A DNA stretch of 64,000 nucleotides from Mansonella perstans (GCA_037074765.1 JBAMDO010000566.1:124001-188000); one strand, 5' to 3'. Shown: positions 50,901 through 64,000, numbered from the stretch's first letter. Numbers and translations: made by a program. Notes: generated by a model not told the origin, from the sequence alone.

Positions 50901-53900
50901 TAAACGAATCGTAGTGGGATCAAGCAATGGCTCCAAACGCTGCCGTGCAGCAGCAGCAGCAGCTGCTGCTGCTGTTATTGGAAATGCAGTATTTGCCAAT
51001 TGTGTCGCTGCACCAGTTAAAGCAGTCGTTTGTGCCTACAAACTTATTTTACTGAGACATATACCATGCCAAATATAAAGTTAAAGATATACAACAGTAC
51101 GATAACGTTGGTAAAAGTCATAGAATGAAACACTTGTAACTAACTGAATTTCTCTAATGCAGCTTTAATTTATAATTATTTTTTGATATCACAGCATCAG
51201 TACATCTATTTTTCCTCATGATGAACGTTCCTTTGAAGATAATTTAAAGCACACTTGTGCATCATTTCTCAATTTCGATGGTTGAATTCCGTAGATTATA
51301 GTTAAGTAAGTTTATAAAATATTCAATGACACCATTACTTCACAAAAGAATAGATTCTGCCATGGTCTAGAAGCTACAGTAATCAGAACCTCACCAAAAA
51401 TGAAAAAATAAACATAAAATTAAATAATAATATATATAAAAAATTACCACCCATGAATTCACTCCTCGTGGTATCAAAAAATTATTTGTTGTTATGGGTA
51501 ATTGCTTTCCAGCAGCCAGACTGGCAACTGGAGCATGTGGAAGCGGCAGTGTTGATGAGCCACTGATAAGCGCTTCTGACTGTGGATTCGAACTTGGTGG
51601 CCAACTATAATAAGACGATGTACCGCTGTTTTCTAATGAACTTTTTTTGCCCTGAAACATCATTTAGCAATGAAAAAACGAGAAAAATGATCTGAACTGT
51701 TTTTCCAAGATAACATTACAAATTCGCGATCATTCAGCATGCAAACCAGCAAACATTCAGCACTGAAAAGTCGAGAAGCTAACCTCGGCCTTCAATCAAC
51801 TTGATTTGCATTTTCTACACCTGTACACTGGAAATCTAAAAATTCGACGTTATCTAGTTTGACTCCTTCTGATCTGTTTTCCAGTTGCGGTCTCTAGAAA
51901 ATCCCACCTAGTCAGTAACATAGATAAATCAATCTATTAATCCCTGCATTTCTGCCCAGTAACAAATAACATTTAAAATAACCTGAAAATCAACAGTCGG
52001 AGAAGGACTGTTTGGTTCTGGTGGTATACTAGATGGTGGCCAACCATCGGTAAAATCTACAACTGAGCTACCTGTTGACGTGGTGGTTGGCTTGTTACGA
52101 CGCTCCATACCAATTGCTCCTGGTCCACGGGCTAAAATAAAAGCGTTAAATTGCTAACTCATAAATTGAACAAACCTATACACACATTTGCTTTAATCAA
52201 TCATTCAGTTTTCAAAATTAAATCTAACAATTTAGATACAATAATTCGACATGAAAGAACCACTCGATAGTTTGCATTAAATACTTCTGTCAAATTATAG
52301 GTGCGGACCCTCTCCCTTCCCCTCTCCATTTATTCATTCCTTCCATTTTTTATATATTTATATTACGCATGCATATCTGCAATGTAGTGAAAAATTCTAC
52401 AAAGAATGTTATTATTCGACCCAAAAGAATTTAATTAAAGCATGTAAAAGTTTTAAATGAATGACGAACACTGTCCAATAGGTGCAGGTGTTGTACAGAG
52501 ACTTCCAGATGCTGATGTTTGTGTTGGTGAGTTATCCGATGGATATGAGCGTATTGCATTAAGTTGTTTTACAGAATTAGAATCTGACAAGAGCGACGAT
52601 ATCATTATATCTGCCTTTCCGACATCCGATATTAACCGTGCTGAAATTTACCACTGTAACTACGTTACGAACTGTCTGTGTAATCTCCCTATCACGCAAT
52701 TCTCCGTATTATTACAATACACCCAGATATCTCAATATAATGAAAATATAGTCAGAATCGACTGCAGAACATCTTTTTAGATAGCGAAAAAAAAACTGCT
52801 TCCGGTCACTGAAAAAAATCGACCTACAACATATAATCGAGTGACTTATTCTTTAATAATTATTAGAAAAAACAATCTAGCATTTCGTTAGAGCATATCT
52901 GTCAGTAATTGGATATAAAGATAAATAGATTTTCTGACACTTTTTTGGAGAAAGCTAGAGCTTAAAGAATTGGAGCAACACAATTTCTCGCTTCACGGAA
53001 AAACAACAACACAACACAAGATCTTCTTTCTGTACAATATTTTAAACTTATAGTTCCACAACTAAAAGCTTTTGCTTCAAACAATTAAGAGAAGTTTAAC
53101 CAATGGGTAAACTAGAATAATTCAGCTGTTCTTACTCATACTTTTTTCAGAAACTCCAAAAACACTCAGCAAGACCAGCATCTGTACTAGCATACGTAGC
53201 TTTTTTTAGCAAAATTATTCAGCAATACTAGTGATCTTTAAAAGCAACTCTCCAAATCCTACTTTGTTAATGTATAGGACTTACTGTTAATATCACCAAC
53301 AATACTGCTTAATTTGTTGTAAAACTGGACATATGGAGTTTTGCTGAATGTAAGTTCCGTTGTACTGCTCATGTCAGGCATACTACGTGTAAGAGCTGTT
53401 AATTGTTGACGGATTTTCTTTCGACTCACCAAAACTTCAACTGCAGAGCCCTTTTCCACAATTCGATGTGTAAAACTGTAATATAATATCATTATCACTG
53501 AAGTAATCCGTTAACTTTATTGATGTGAAAAAACAAATAATGCTTTGATGGCAGACTAAATAATCTCTTTCCATAATGAACTCTTTTTGTGATGATATAA
53601 GTCATACAATGCATAAGAATATGGATATTTCTAATGACATTTTCTTAGAATACGTCTAACAATTTATTCTTGACATGATACATTATGTACACTTACGCAA
53701 CAGCATCCGCAATTTTCACGGTGGTAACATTAATTCGTCGATTTAGATTATTTAGATCGGTTTCCTGATCATCGCGTAATTTATCCAGTTTACGTAATAA
53801 GTGCTCCTTCATTGCATCTAATGCCTTATGATATTCACCGAACGTGTCTTCTATTTCTGCTTTAATTACTTCATATTGTTCAGTAAGAATACGCTGGCGA

Positions 53901-56497
53901 GTTGGTACGGAGTTGCATGCAGCTTCTACAGTTTTCGACTGCAAATTATAAATTTAAGTAATGTCAATCAATAAATCAGAAACTCAGCTCACAATAAATA
54001 GGCAAAAAAAAAATTGTGACCACGTAGCAATAAAGCCAGTGTCCACTGCAAGAATTTCTAGATCGATCACTGATGTCATTTATCCCTTTCTGCAAACGCT
54101 GTTTTCCACAAAATTGAGCCAAATGAATAAGTGAAATTAGTAAAACCCACAGAATAAATTTCTTCAGCTAACAAATAAATAAAAAAATAAACAACTAAAG
54201 AAAATATCACTAAAAAAAAATAAGATCTGACCTTGGCTTCCGCTCCATTCGCAATGTCCTTTAGCTCGAGTCTGACCAAATTAGCAACTGTTTCATCAAT
54301 ATTTACTAAATTATGGTGTCGAATGTCAGAATGTTCCGCATGGCACTGTCCACAAATAGGTGATTCACAAGTAGCACAGAGAAGTGAATACGGCATTTGG
54401 GGATGTAACACACACATTACTGGATCACGGGGTAATTCTGACGGATTCTGAGCCAATTCTGTGTAAGTTAATACCTAAAGATACATAATTTAGGTTAGAA
54501 AACTTGATATTTATATTACTCAAACTCACGAATATATCAAAAAACACTTGCATTATCACAGTAATCATATCATTTGCCATCCATCCTTAAAAAATGAGAT
54601 ATTGAATTGCATAGTGAAACTGAATCATACCGTATGCCCATCAAATAATTTCATATCACGATGTGCTTGGTAACAATTCTTGCATAAATCACTTGCACAT
54701 TGCTTGCATACAGCCATTGCAAGCTGTTCACTTTTACATGCACGACAGGTACGTACATCTTTTACAGCGCTTACACCATCAACTTCATGCAAGCGAACAA
54801 AATCAAGCAAGAGATGATTCACAAATCGGACATCATTTCCAACATGGCTTTCCTGAAATATTCTCTACCTCTGTCTTATTTTTTTAAAAAAAATAGAAAT
54901 TAATCTATAATAAAAAAGATAAATAAAATGTAGAAAATTAGGAATATTTTTTACAAATACGAAGCATGTAAAAAATGCATAGCTGGAGGGTATATTGGAT
55001 ACTTCAAAATATTTTTCACAATTCAATACTAGATGAAATGTACAAATAAAAATCCACTCTGCTAATCCTATGCTATAGTTACTCCATTGAATGATTAATT
55101 CAGTAACCTGGTGGCATGTTGGACATCTAATAACTCCTGGTGGCGTTGGTCTCATTTCACATGTGCTTTCTAGTTCGAAATCTATTGCAAATGCTGTTTT
55201 TGTACGTTCTGATTCACCTTCTCGTCGTCCATCCAACTGCGCTATTATACAGTCTTCGCACATGGAATGAAGACAATCCAGTACTCGTGGCTAAACCGGC
55301 ATAAATTAAATATAAGTCGATAAGCATTTATGTCCAAAACTAAAAGACAAATTCTAATAATGGTCTGCACATATCATTTGAAAAGTCTTTCAGATTTTCG
55401 AAATGGATTTTCATTACCGCCACGTTAATGCGAAGCTGAATTTCAGAAACTGAAATTTTGAAAATTTCACGCTGTATGGAAATATTAGTTAAAAATACAA
55501 CAATCTAATGGAAATCACACAATAATCAGAAACTTTAAAACTATTTCTGCATAAAAGAGAACACTTATAATTTATTACCTTTCTATATTGTTTGCCACAA
55601 TATGGACAAAGAGAACTGTCGACACTTGGTATCACTCCAACATCAAGTAATGGACTTGAAGATCGTGTTGAATTTACCTCATTCCCCGTTATATTCGCAC
55701 TAGAAGTACCCCCTGCATTTTTTTCCTCCTTCAGCGATGGCGGACTTTCCGACTGTAACAATTTTTTATGTCGAATTACAAACAGTCATTTTGTATTCAA
55801 ATTTCATTTAAAATAAAAAAGTTAGTAATGGAAAGAATGTAATTATATTCTGCTGGAATATACGCCACTACAAATCAGATTTTCCAATATTTGATTATCA
55901 CTTTTTGGTTTCATTCTCTCTTCAACAGAAATCTTCTCTTATTGCTATGAACATACTGTACTCCTCGTGAAACCATCTCAGATTTTTATCAAAAGGGATA
56001 AATCAAATCGAAAATACCAAAAAAACAAACTCATACATCGAGAAAAATATATATTTACGAAGCCTTCAAAAAATAAAAACCAAATGTTCATAAATTTTTT
56101 AGCATAACAAAAAATTCAAATAATAAATATATATATTTAGCATTCAGAAGAGAGATGAGAAATAAATGTGAATTATACTTCCTTTTCCTCCCAGCATATT
56201 GTTATATCCTCTATCCGGCCATTACAACATTCTTTTACAATGTATCATATCCGATACAATGTATTTCGCTGTCATTACACAGATCAAACAGCTCTTTTGA
56301 ATGACTAAAATTCCTTCCTAAATAATTTAAAAACAATTTAAAAGTCATACTTTATCATCTGTAACTCCGAAAATATAATTGTTCTGTTGCTGCGATGAGA
56401 GATCTAGTGTTGGTGTATTGGTTGTTGTTGATGTCGCTACTGTAGCAACAGCTGTCCCACCGTTTTCCTCCATCAATCCATTGGCATACATTTCCAT
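47971..56497 (-). CDS. TRIM-NHL protein, Brat/NHL-2-like (RING, two B-boxes, coiled coil, NHL propeller)
   Basis: Seventeen exons in order: 56497-56351, 55752-55579, 55290-55108, 54852-54631, 54474-54232, 53938-53697, 53475-53285, 52640-52470, 52131-51983, 51651-51448, 51035-50742, 50563-50384, 50127-49932, 49556-49320, 49037-48865, 48653-48621 and 48090-47971. They give about 1052 residues with all phases agreeing. The RING (about 98-166) reads CPYC, CLHSMCEDC and CPTC, with a long loop before the last pair. B-box 1 is at 201-232 (CRAC, CKQCASDLCKNCYQAH) and B-box 2 at 262-296 (CVLH, CATCESPICGQCHAEH). A coiled coil follows to about 460, then a Ser/Pro-rich linker with ten alanines. NHL repeats from about 765 (VTDTNNHRVQIF, FGIGGSEDGHLFYPKKV, YPIGVDVSTNGDVLVADSHGNHF) resemble Drosophila Brat, an RNA-binding translational repressor. 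The RING suggests C. elegans NHL-2 rather than NCL-1. The orthologue is not settled. The ATG follows a TTTCCAG acceptor by 2 bases. Confidence 0.87.
50948..50977. repeat. 30-bp perfect palindrome (CAG)5(CTG)5 inside a coding exon
   Basis: Five CAG followed by five CTG form an exact self-complementary sequence. On the minus strand it encodes most of a ten-alanine run (four GCA, five GCT, one GCA) in the linker of the Brat/NHL-2-like protein. It can fold into a hairpin in either strand. Confidence 0.9.
52470..52640 (-). other. Frame-preserving (cassette-type) exon of the Brat/NHL-2-like gene
   Basis: 171 bp with an AATTTCAG acceptor and a GTTCGT donor, entering and leaving in phase 1, so it can be included or skipped without a frameshift. 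It encodes 57 Ser/Thr-rich residues such as SDVGKADIMISSLLSDSNS. The donor is weak. The opposite strand carries a 107-codon open frame that I regard as its shadow. Confidence 0.6.
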
Positions 56498-58323
56498 TTC
56501 TGGAAACAAACTTCCTCTGTGGTCAACTGTATTTGGATTAATCCTACACTGGCTGATTTCTTCTTTTATTTTCGTGCAGGATTTACTCAGCGTTTTTTTT
56601 TAATGCATAAAATGTGAGGCGAAAACCTGAAATGTACGGATATAACAGCAATGATTCTTACAAGTCAAATATGACCTAAAAATGATCGTGATTTATCGTA
56701 CATAACAGAGTAAAGTCCGCCAAAACATTTTCCCTCAAAAGGTAAAATGAGTAAGAGAAGTATAAACCAACCTTTACAAAAAAAGAAAACTGGTACATTT
56801 AATTCGAAATTCCTTATTTTTATTTAAATGCATGACACTCTTTCTTCATTTTAGTAGAGCAAGTAGTAGGAAAAACAAATGACTGAAAAATTCTAAACTG
56901 GCAGCATGCGATGAGCAATAAAAAACAATAGCAGATATCAAACTAATCTATTATTCCACGTAGTAACTGTATACTTTCACGTATTATTAAGTATTCTTGC
57001 ATCAATCATAATTATGCTAAATTTATTTCTTCAAATAAAGCCTGTTTAAGCAACAATAGCGGCAAAAAGTTTTTAAAAAAAAAGGAAGAAAAATATTTTC
57101 TTAACATTGAAACATTATTATTTGTATTTAGCTCAATGAAGAATGACAAAAGTATGTTAGTAATGCTTACAATTAAATTATAATTAACAGATATGATTTT
57201 ATCATTAAATTATGAACTAACTGAAGTATGTGATTGTTGAATGTCGTTTAACATAGCACAATGATAAAATAGCATGATTAGGTGATACTGGTGACACTTC
57301 TAACTGATAAATCTAAACAAGCAATTAAATACAAAAAAAAAAAAAAAAAAAAGAAACTTCATCACATATTCATTCAATCACCAATACCAATATAAAGCAA
57401 TTAAAAATAGCCATATTGTATGCACATATGTGTTCTTGTCATGGAAAAGGATACGGTATTGATTGTTTTCACTATGTTAAGAACCTTATATTTGTAGCAG
57501 CCAAAAAGCACGGGATTTAGTTTTGGAAAATTGTTAGAATGCGAGTAAGTAAGTAAGTGTTGAAGTAAAGAAAAGTTTTATTCCTTTTTATTGTTAAAGC
57601 TTTAAACTTTATTTGAACAATTTTCATCAATATAACTTAAATGAATGAATTCCTATGGATATGCCATATTTATGCTAGGATGGAATTATTATATCTTTAA
57701 CAAGTTTTATTGAACGAACAAAAAAGAGTAAACATTTGGCAAATAGCAACATATCAATAACAGCAATAATAGAAATGTGAGAAGAAAATGTCGTCTGAGA
57801 AATTGTTGATCCAACAACAACAAACACAAGAAACTTTGATGAATGTATGGGAATTTGTCATGCAAGGACCAAGTTTATACAAATATACAGAAAATACTGT
57901 GGAAGATTTTGAGTAACTAAATAGTCCATTTAGGAATAAAAACACTTAAAATTTCAAATGAAAACTGAAAATAGCTGTGTGATCTGATCTATCACTGAAA
58001 TATTACATTCTAGTATGTGAGAATGGCATGACTTAAATGAAATGCAGAAATTTGCAGTACGTTTGAAATAAAAAGAATACCTTGGATTGTCACTTAAACT
58101 AATTTTGGGCCATTAAAAATATGTTTACCCACGTAAATGTGGAAATGAATTGAAGTAAAATTTAAAAATTCAGTGACTTTTGGATATCGATTCAGATGTT
58201 ACAATGGTTCAGCATACATTTTTGCCTCTTGTCGAAATAAAAGTATTCAGAATTATTCTCTTTTAAGTTATCAACCCAAATAAATATCTTAGCAGAAAAC
58301 AAGAATGCCTGCAAATTTATAAG
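56498..58323. other. Region between the M16-like gene stop and the Brat/NHL-2-like gene start
   Basis: About 1.8 kb that must include the promoter or 5' UTR of the TRIM-NHL gene and the 3' UTR of the M16-like gene. It contains an A19 run near 57335 and a short (GTAA)n tract near 57545. No coding exon is supported. Confidence 0.5.
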
Positions 58324-61300
58324 CTAGTTAACTGTTACATTTAGATCTGAAGTGTAGACCACTTTAATTCCTTCGAAATGATTTTTAATATTTTCCAATT
58401 TCCCATATGGCACAACTACCACACGGCAGCATTTCTTATCGTCGAAAAGATCAAGAAAAGATTTTCTACCGCATTCTATCACTTCTTTCATCGATGCATA
58501 CCAGATACGCTCAACGTATTCCCTGAATTGAAATATTTAAGGTAGGAATGCTAAAATAGTATCATTTTTATAATTAACAACCAACAGCAAGCTTATTATT
58601 TTTCTCCGAAAAAAACAAGCCTTGCTGCGCCTACAGATAAAAAAATGATCTTTCTCAGATTCTGAAAAAAAAAAAAAAAAATAAATTCGACTTCGAATTG
58701 ACATAACGTCATGAATATCCTGCCATTTCATTAATAATACAGACTGATAATATACAGAGGATATTGCCCTATCGAATGTTGCTTGATAAACGACAACGGA
58801 GTTTATTACTTCTGCTTTTAGAACAACTTACCGCCAAAATTGCGATGATAATCCTCGAAATTCATTCGTAACAGCTCTATGTGCAGCATTAATTACTGTA
58901 TCCTCGCCCTGCACTATTTCTGACACAAGACTTCGCTTTGCTGCTTCAAATTCATTTTCATCCATGTGCTCCAATTCATCCAACTAAATCTCGTATATTT
59001 CATAAATTACAATGGGTTTTTAAGTAATAAGGCTTTTTTGAGACAAAAATTCTAAAGGTAATCGAACTTTTACCTGAGCTTTCCTGCTTTAAATACTAAT
59101 AAATTACCAAGTTCTCAATACACAAGAAAATACTAACCACAACTTTCTTGGCCTTTTCATACGCTTGTTCGATTTGAACACTTCGACAGATACTAAAGCT
59201 GAGCAACTCGAAATCCGGGTCTATTTCAATATCTACATCATATGCTAAGCCATTTCCACGTATCGCTTTAAATAAGATACCCTCCATTTGCGACAGATAT
59301 TGAGCAATAAGTTGTACAGCCAAATCTTCTTTGCTACCCAGTGGATATTTGAATGGTACAGACTGCAAAACAGTACTTTACAAATTCAGATTCTCTGTCT
59401 GTTCTATCTGCTCAATGAATAAATTTATTGCAGGTTACTTCGCAGTTCCGCATTTACTTTGCTGTTGCAAATACTGCAATCAGCTGCTCACAAAGCAAAA
59501 ATAAAGTTGAAAACTGCAACATAAAATAACTAAAACACTATTCAATTACGAATTATTTTCATCTCATTGACTTAAATTTCTAAAATTTCATTTTGCATAC
59601 CCTACCGATTGCTCTGAAAATATAAGACTCAAGATTTTAATATTTCAAACTGTGATTCACCGTACGGCAATCCATACAATTAATGTAAATAAATTACAAA
59701 TCTCTACTGATATTTAAAGTGCAAATTTTTTTAAACTAATCAAAAGAAACTACGATCAGAAAAAAACCATATCATATCGATGAGGCCTCAAGTCCTAACT
59801 TCAATTTGAATTTAAACTTGAGCTTTAAACATACTTTAACTTAAAGATCTTTAAGTTTCATATCGCATTTTAATATTTCTCTAACATTAAAATCTGATTT
59901 TTATTTGTTTTCAATATCTGAACGACATTCTACTTCCCATCCTACAGAAAAATGAATATACTTGTTTCAGAAAGGAAGACTCGGTGGCACCAACAGCAAT
60001 GACATGTTGCTTTCCAAAGTTATCATATACCACCGATTCTCCCGGAAAATTCTAAAATTTATGAAAAAAATTGGTCTGCAAAATACAGATGTAATATATA
60101 TCACAATCATAATAAACAACAGAGTTTTATACACTTATGAACAATTCAGATATATGGGAATAAATCTTAGGATAATAAAAAATATTTGATTACAATAGAG
60201 CTGTATTCCTGAAAACAACCAAGCTTCACTTTTCGTTCCGGCAATAATTTTGACAAGATAGTATTTCCGATCAAAATAAAAAACCAAAATAATCAAAATA
60301 AATAAATAGATTGTAGCAAAAAAGTTTCTTACTCGGAAATTTGTGAAAAGCTCACACGTAGATTTACGGTTACGATAAAGCCAATCAAGGCTGGTCGGTA
60401 GAAAGGGCATAATTTTCTCCGTGTTACAAATAATATGCATATTTACAGGAGCATTTATTAGTGCCTCACGCAATTTCTCTAGTTTATCGATTACCTAAAT
60501 GCAATCAAGACTGTAAAACCAGTATGGGATCGAAATAAAGCGATAATGATACGCAGATTCGACAAGCAAGAAGGTTCGTAAATCTACTTCCGTTGTTTTG
60601 CAGAATTATGTAATACAAAAACCTTTAATTCTTTTTTATTGGCTTTTGCATGCGAATTAAAGATATTTCAATTAATTTTGCAAAATTATTCAGAAAGCTT
60701 ATGATCCTGATAAGTCCAGAAATATAAGGCAGTAAATAAATACTTACATAGGTAGGATTTTCTTTGGTTAACGTGAGGATATTTTTGTGGAACTCTTCCA
60801 ACTGGACTGCACCATACATATAATCATTGCTCTCTATAAAGTGACAAACAGTATGTTACAAAATATATTAATGTTCATCTAAATTAAATTATATTCTAAG
60901 ATAAAATCTTCGTTTTGAAAAAGATTTAAATTGAGCTTTCAATCAAAATTAGTCCTGATAGTTTCACTCTCCAATTTTCAAAAGCTTTACCTCTATGGAA
61001 TATGGCATTATGAAGAACCGCATTAAGCATTTCGAATCCATCCCGCTTTTCTTCATCAGCTTCAGCAATCAAGCTTTGAGCAGCTACTTTTACACGTTCT
61101 GCTTCGAATATAATCCCTTTTACAAATGTCGTCAACCATAACAACATAGTCACATACCGTTCGGGAGTAGCCTAAAACATGCAAGTAACTTGAGACTCAG
61201 CAATTTTCGGAATTTTATGCGGAGTTCTTCCAGCACTTTCTTCCGTTCAAAAAAGCGCCTTTTTTCATTGTAATTTATCATTTCCCTTTTTCATTTATCA

Positions 61301-64000
61301 ATTTATCATCTATCATTCACTTTTATCTCATTTCTTTCTATTTTTGGAAGATGTCGTAGAACAGATCATTGTAATCGATAATTCCATGAAATATTTCGAA
61401 TTTGCACAGTTGCTTAACTTACTTTTAAGGTAAGTGAACAAAATCGCCCAAAATGATTCAAAACACCAATAGCTGCACTGTGCGATATCAAATCTCGGGT
61501 GTATAATTTTGCGACTTCATCATATGATAATATCTAAAAATACAATTCGAAATTTTAGAAATAAATTCTATGAATAGATAACAGTTAACAAGCAATAAAA
61601 ACAATATTTTTTGCATTTCAGATGATATAAGTACCAAATGAAGTACCACGAAAACCAATACGGAAATCTCATTATGCAATTACAGAATAGCAAGAGATAG
61701 ACAAAGGTGAATCACGGTGAGCCATATATGTTGTCCAGATTTTCATTGAAAAAAAGACAGTTTGAATTCTTAGAAAACTTATAAAAGAATAGTATGATAA
61801 ATGATATCATGTTTCTTTTATTTAGGCCAATGCAAAGCTAGGGTTATCACATCGCAGCGCAAGTCTACTAACCGAACAAATCTGGTCATCAAGATGAACA
61901 AAAAAATTGCAGCGACTAAATAACGTGCAGCAATTCTCGCCATAATGGAGATATTTTTTCTTTATCTAATACGAGTTTCTCAATTACTTTAGCAAACACC
62001 ACTATCTTCCGCATTTATGATAACTGCTGCTAGGAATAAACTAATTCTATTTCATTTATTTCTATGATTTTAAACCCCTGGGTGAAGCTAAATTACCGGA
62101 TCTCCTCAACATTGAGTCTCTTACCGAGATTCACAGCAAAGCTTTCGAACCATAAAACGACCAAAATAATGAATGTTCAATTAGATCCCATAGATTTCAA
62201 ATAAAACACTACGAATAAAATGAACAGATGGAAAACATTTACTCTATCCTCCACAGAAGCTGGACTCTGGAATATCAATTCGAAGTAAAGCATCATCCAC
62301 AACCGCAATTCCAGTGGTATAAGTTTGGTATCCCAAATCAATATAAGCTAAAAAATATACTTATTAAATTAGTATATTTTGTAGACAGCAGTATGCTCCT
62401 ACCCTGAAGCATAGAATATGAACACGAAAATGATAATAATCATTTAATGAAAAAAAGAGGTATACCTTAACAAAATGTGTTTCTACGTTATGTACATAGA
62501 TTGGCAATGGTAACTGAAATATTTCATAGTCATTCTGACCCGTTCGCGCATGCAACGTTTGCACGTTAAACGTTGCAAAATGCTCTAACTCATTTATCAT
62601 CATTTCGGAAAGTAGTTCAGGTGATGGCTTTCGAGCCTGAAACATTTAACAGCTATACAGTTATTTGACCGGAAAAGCTAAAGCTGATACCAGAAGGAGT
62701 ATTTTAAGTAATGGTGTTTATGCATCGAAACATAATTCCCTATTCCAATAATACAGGAATTATTATCACAGTCAAATAAAATATCCAAGATTTTGCCATA
62801 ATGTACCAGAAATATTTAAAACAAGGAGCTGAATAACGAAGTATTATCAATATTCAGTAGTAACATCCAAAAAAGCTAAAAAGGACAAACCGTTGTTTCA
62901 TGTATCGCTTTTTTCAATTCTTCGGCACATCGCTGAAGTCCATCTTCCCCTAATCTTTTGCACTGTCGTTCAATTCGTTGTTTTTCCTGAAATGAAAAAC
63001 AAACTCCGAAGTTCTATATAACCGAGCACTTCATGCTCAGATTATTCAGTTAAAACAAATTGAAAATGTGATTCACTACTCAACAATAAAAACCACTGTT
63101 TCTCTGAAGTATCAAATGTTTCATGCATTTCAAACCCTTGTAGCAATTTTGGTCACTTCATCTCGAGAAGGGAAACCCATAACACAGATACATTTGTTTG
63201 TAAGATATTGACGCGCTAATTCCTTCCAATCTCGAGGTTCCAATGTCAACATCCTGCAGTACAGGTCTCCTTACTACAACTCACTACCAGTTATTTACGA
63301 ATACAACTCATTTACGAAAATTCTAAGTTAGTGAAACACAAACAAGCAAATAAAAAGGAACACTGAGAAAAACAAACTTCTTCAATTCTGTAACTTGATC
63401 TAATCGCATTGGAAGTTCCTCATTTATTCCATAGATCTGATGCATGCACATTATTTGAAAAATAACATCATGGCAATCTGTTTCCATCTGAAACTTATTT
63501 TAACATATTTTAGCATATTTATTATTGTATTCGTTTATATTCATCAGTAAAGAAAAATCAAAAAATAACATTATGACAAAAGCACCTTTCTTTACATATA
63601 GTCATTCAAACTAATCAACAAAGTCATTATAAAACATATTTCTTTCCATTATAAGAAATGAATGAGAAGCAATTCAGCCGCACATTGCTAAAAAATTGTT
63701 CACAAGGGAACTAAACATAATATTGTTCAGGATTACTTGCATTGAAATAGCTTCCGTAAATAAGGTACCTTTGAAAGCTTTTTATCAATCAGGTGTCTAA
63801 TCATATTCGTCATTCGTTTCGCGTCGAAATTCATTTCAAACGTTTGTGGCAAAGTTTTCTCGAATAATCTAGAAATCCCATTCAAGCAACATTTCAAAAT
63901 GTAAGATGTCTCGCTTACTATGAAAGAAAACTTATTACCAAGCCCAACATTTTAATATTCGTACCCAAAAAAATATTCTATTAAAGCTGTGGAATCAAAG
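58324..64000 (-). CDS. M16-family metallopeptidase-like protein, C-terminal part (C05D11.1-type), continues past the right edge
   Basis: Fifteen exons in order from the edge: >64000-63965, 63868-63769, 63487-63378, 63253-63136, 62986-62891, 62636-62466, 62347-62243, 61533-61423, 61171-60991, 60833-60748, 60494-60333, 60051-59962, 59362-59138, 58983-58832 and 58522-58324. They give about 646 residues in agreeing phase. The fold is that of the M16 (pitrilysin/insulinase-like) C-terminal half: FEKTLPQTFEMNFD, DRILSYDEVAKLYTRDL, TPERYVTMLLWL, ESVVYDNFGKQHVIAVGATESSFL, the RGNGLAYDVDI segment, and KRSLVSEIVQGEDTV near the end. It most resembles nematode C05D11.1 and its fungal/animal relatives (about 1000 residues), a group near presequence proteases. 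The zinc-binding HxxEH and therefore the catalytic status lie outside the window. Location and substrate cannot be judged here. Confidence 0.82.

Noticed and set aside
52457..52780. 107-codon plus-strand ORF
   Set aside because: The opposite strand holds a phase-matched exon of the TRIM-NHL gene, and the plus-strand frame has no recognisable features.
1..64000. tRNA, rRNA, CRISPR or bacterial-type transfer segments
   Set aside because: No cloverleaf B-box consensus, rRNA-like block, spaced direct repeats or intronless bacterial-like ORFs were found on reading either strand. A covariance-model scan would be decisive for small RNAs.

Overview
The window is a stretch of AT-rich, intron-dense nuclear DNA from a nematode, most likely a filarial worm. 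The reasons are acceptors of the TTTCAG type, A/T-rich introns (T-rich on the sense strand), acceptors a few bases upstream of start codons as expected for spliced-leader trans-splicing, and proteins that match nematode/metazoan families. The species call is an inference from sequence character. No bacterial, phage, CRISPR, rRNA or tRNA feature was seen. All exon models below were built by hand from reading frame, GT/AG signals and phase agreement.

Layout. Plus strand, left part: SRP9 (725-1162), then a nine-exon NHL-1 type RING/B-box/NHL protein (3597-12670). Minus strand, all the rest: an E74/ELF-type ETS transcription factor (14874-23882, with a 5.4 kb intron), an AASDH-like adenylation/carrier/PQQ-repeat enzyme (25215-33368), the ADAT3/Tad3 subunit of tRNA A34 deaminase (33867-35750), origin recognition complex subunit 4 (38879 to about 42500), a second TRIM-NHL protein of the Brat/NHL-2 kind (47971-56497), and the C-terminal part of an M16-family metallopeptidase-like protein that runs off the right edge (58324-64000).

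How genes relate. ADAT3 and the AASDH-like gene are head-to-tail, 498 bp from stop to start codon, and each has an acceptor just upstream of its ATG, so they may form a nematode operon. The two TRIM-NHL proteins and the ETS factor are developmental or post-transcriptional regulators. SRP9, ORC4 and ADAT3 are housekeeping genes (secretion, replication licensing, wobble decoding). From memory, C. elegans nhl-1, the SRP9 gene and the M16 relative C05D11.1 are on chromosome III, so the window may be a piece of the equivalent ancestral linkage group.

Most notable: ORC4 has lost the usual Walker A Ser/Thr and the Walker B acidic pair but keeps the basic motif that acts across the subunit interface. 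The large ETS intron holds plus-strand exon-like open frames in a stretch whose strand composition differs from other introns of minus-strand genes. The Brat/NHL-2-like gene has a frame-preserving exon whose antisense looks like a 107-codon ORF. A 30-bp perfect CAG/CTG palindrome encodes polyalanine. A GC-AG intron is needed to keep a core adenylation motif. About 5.7 kb around 42.3-48 kb contains no recognisable gene and is extremely purine-skewed.
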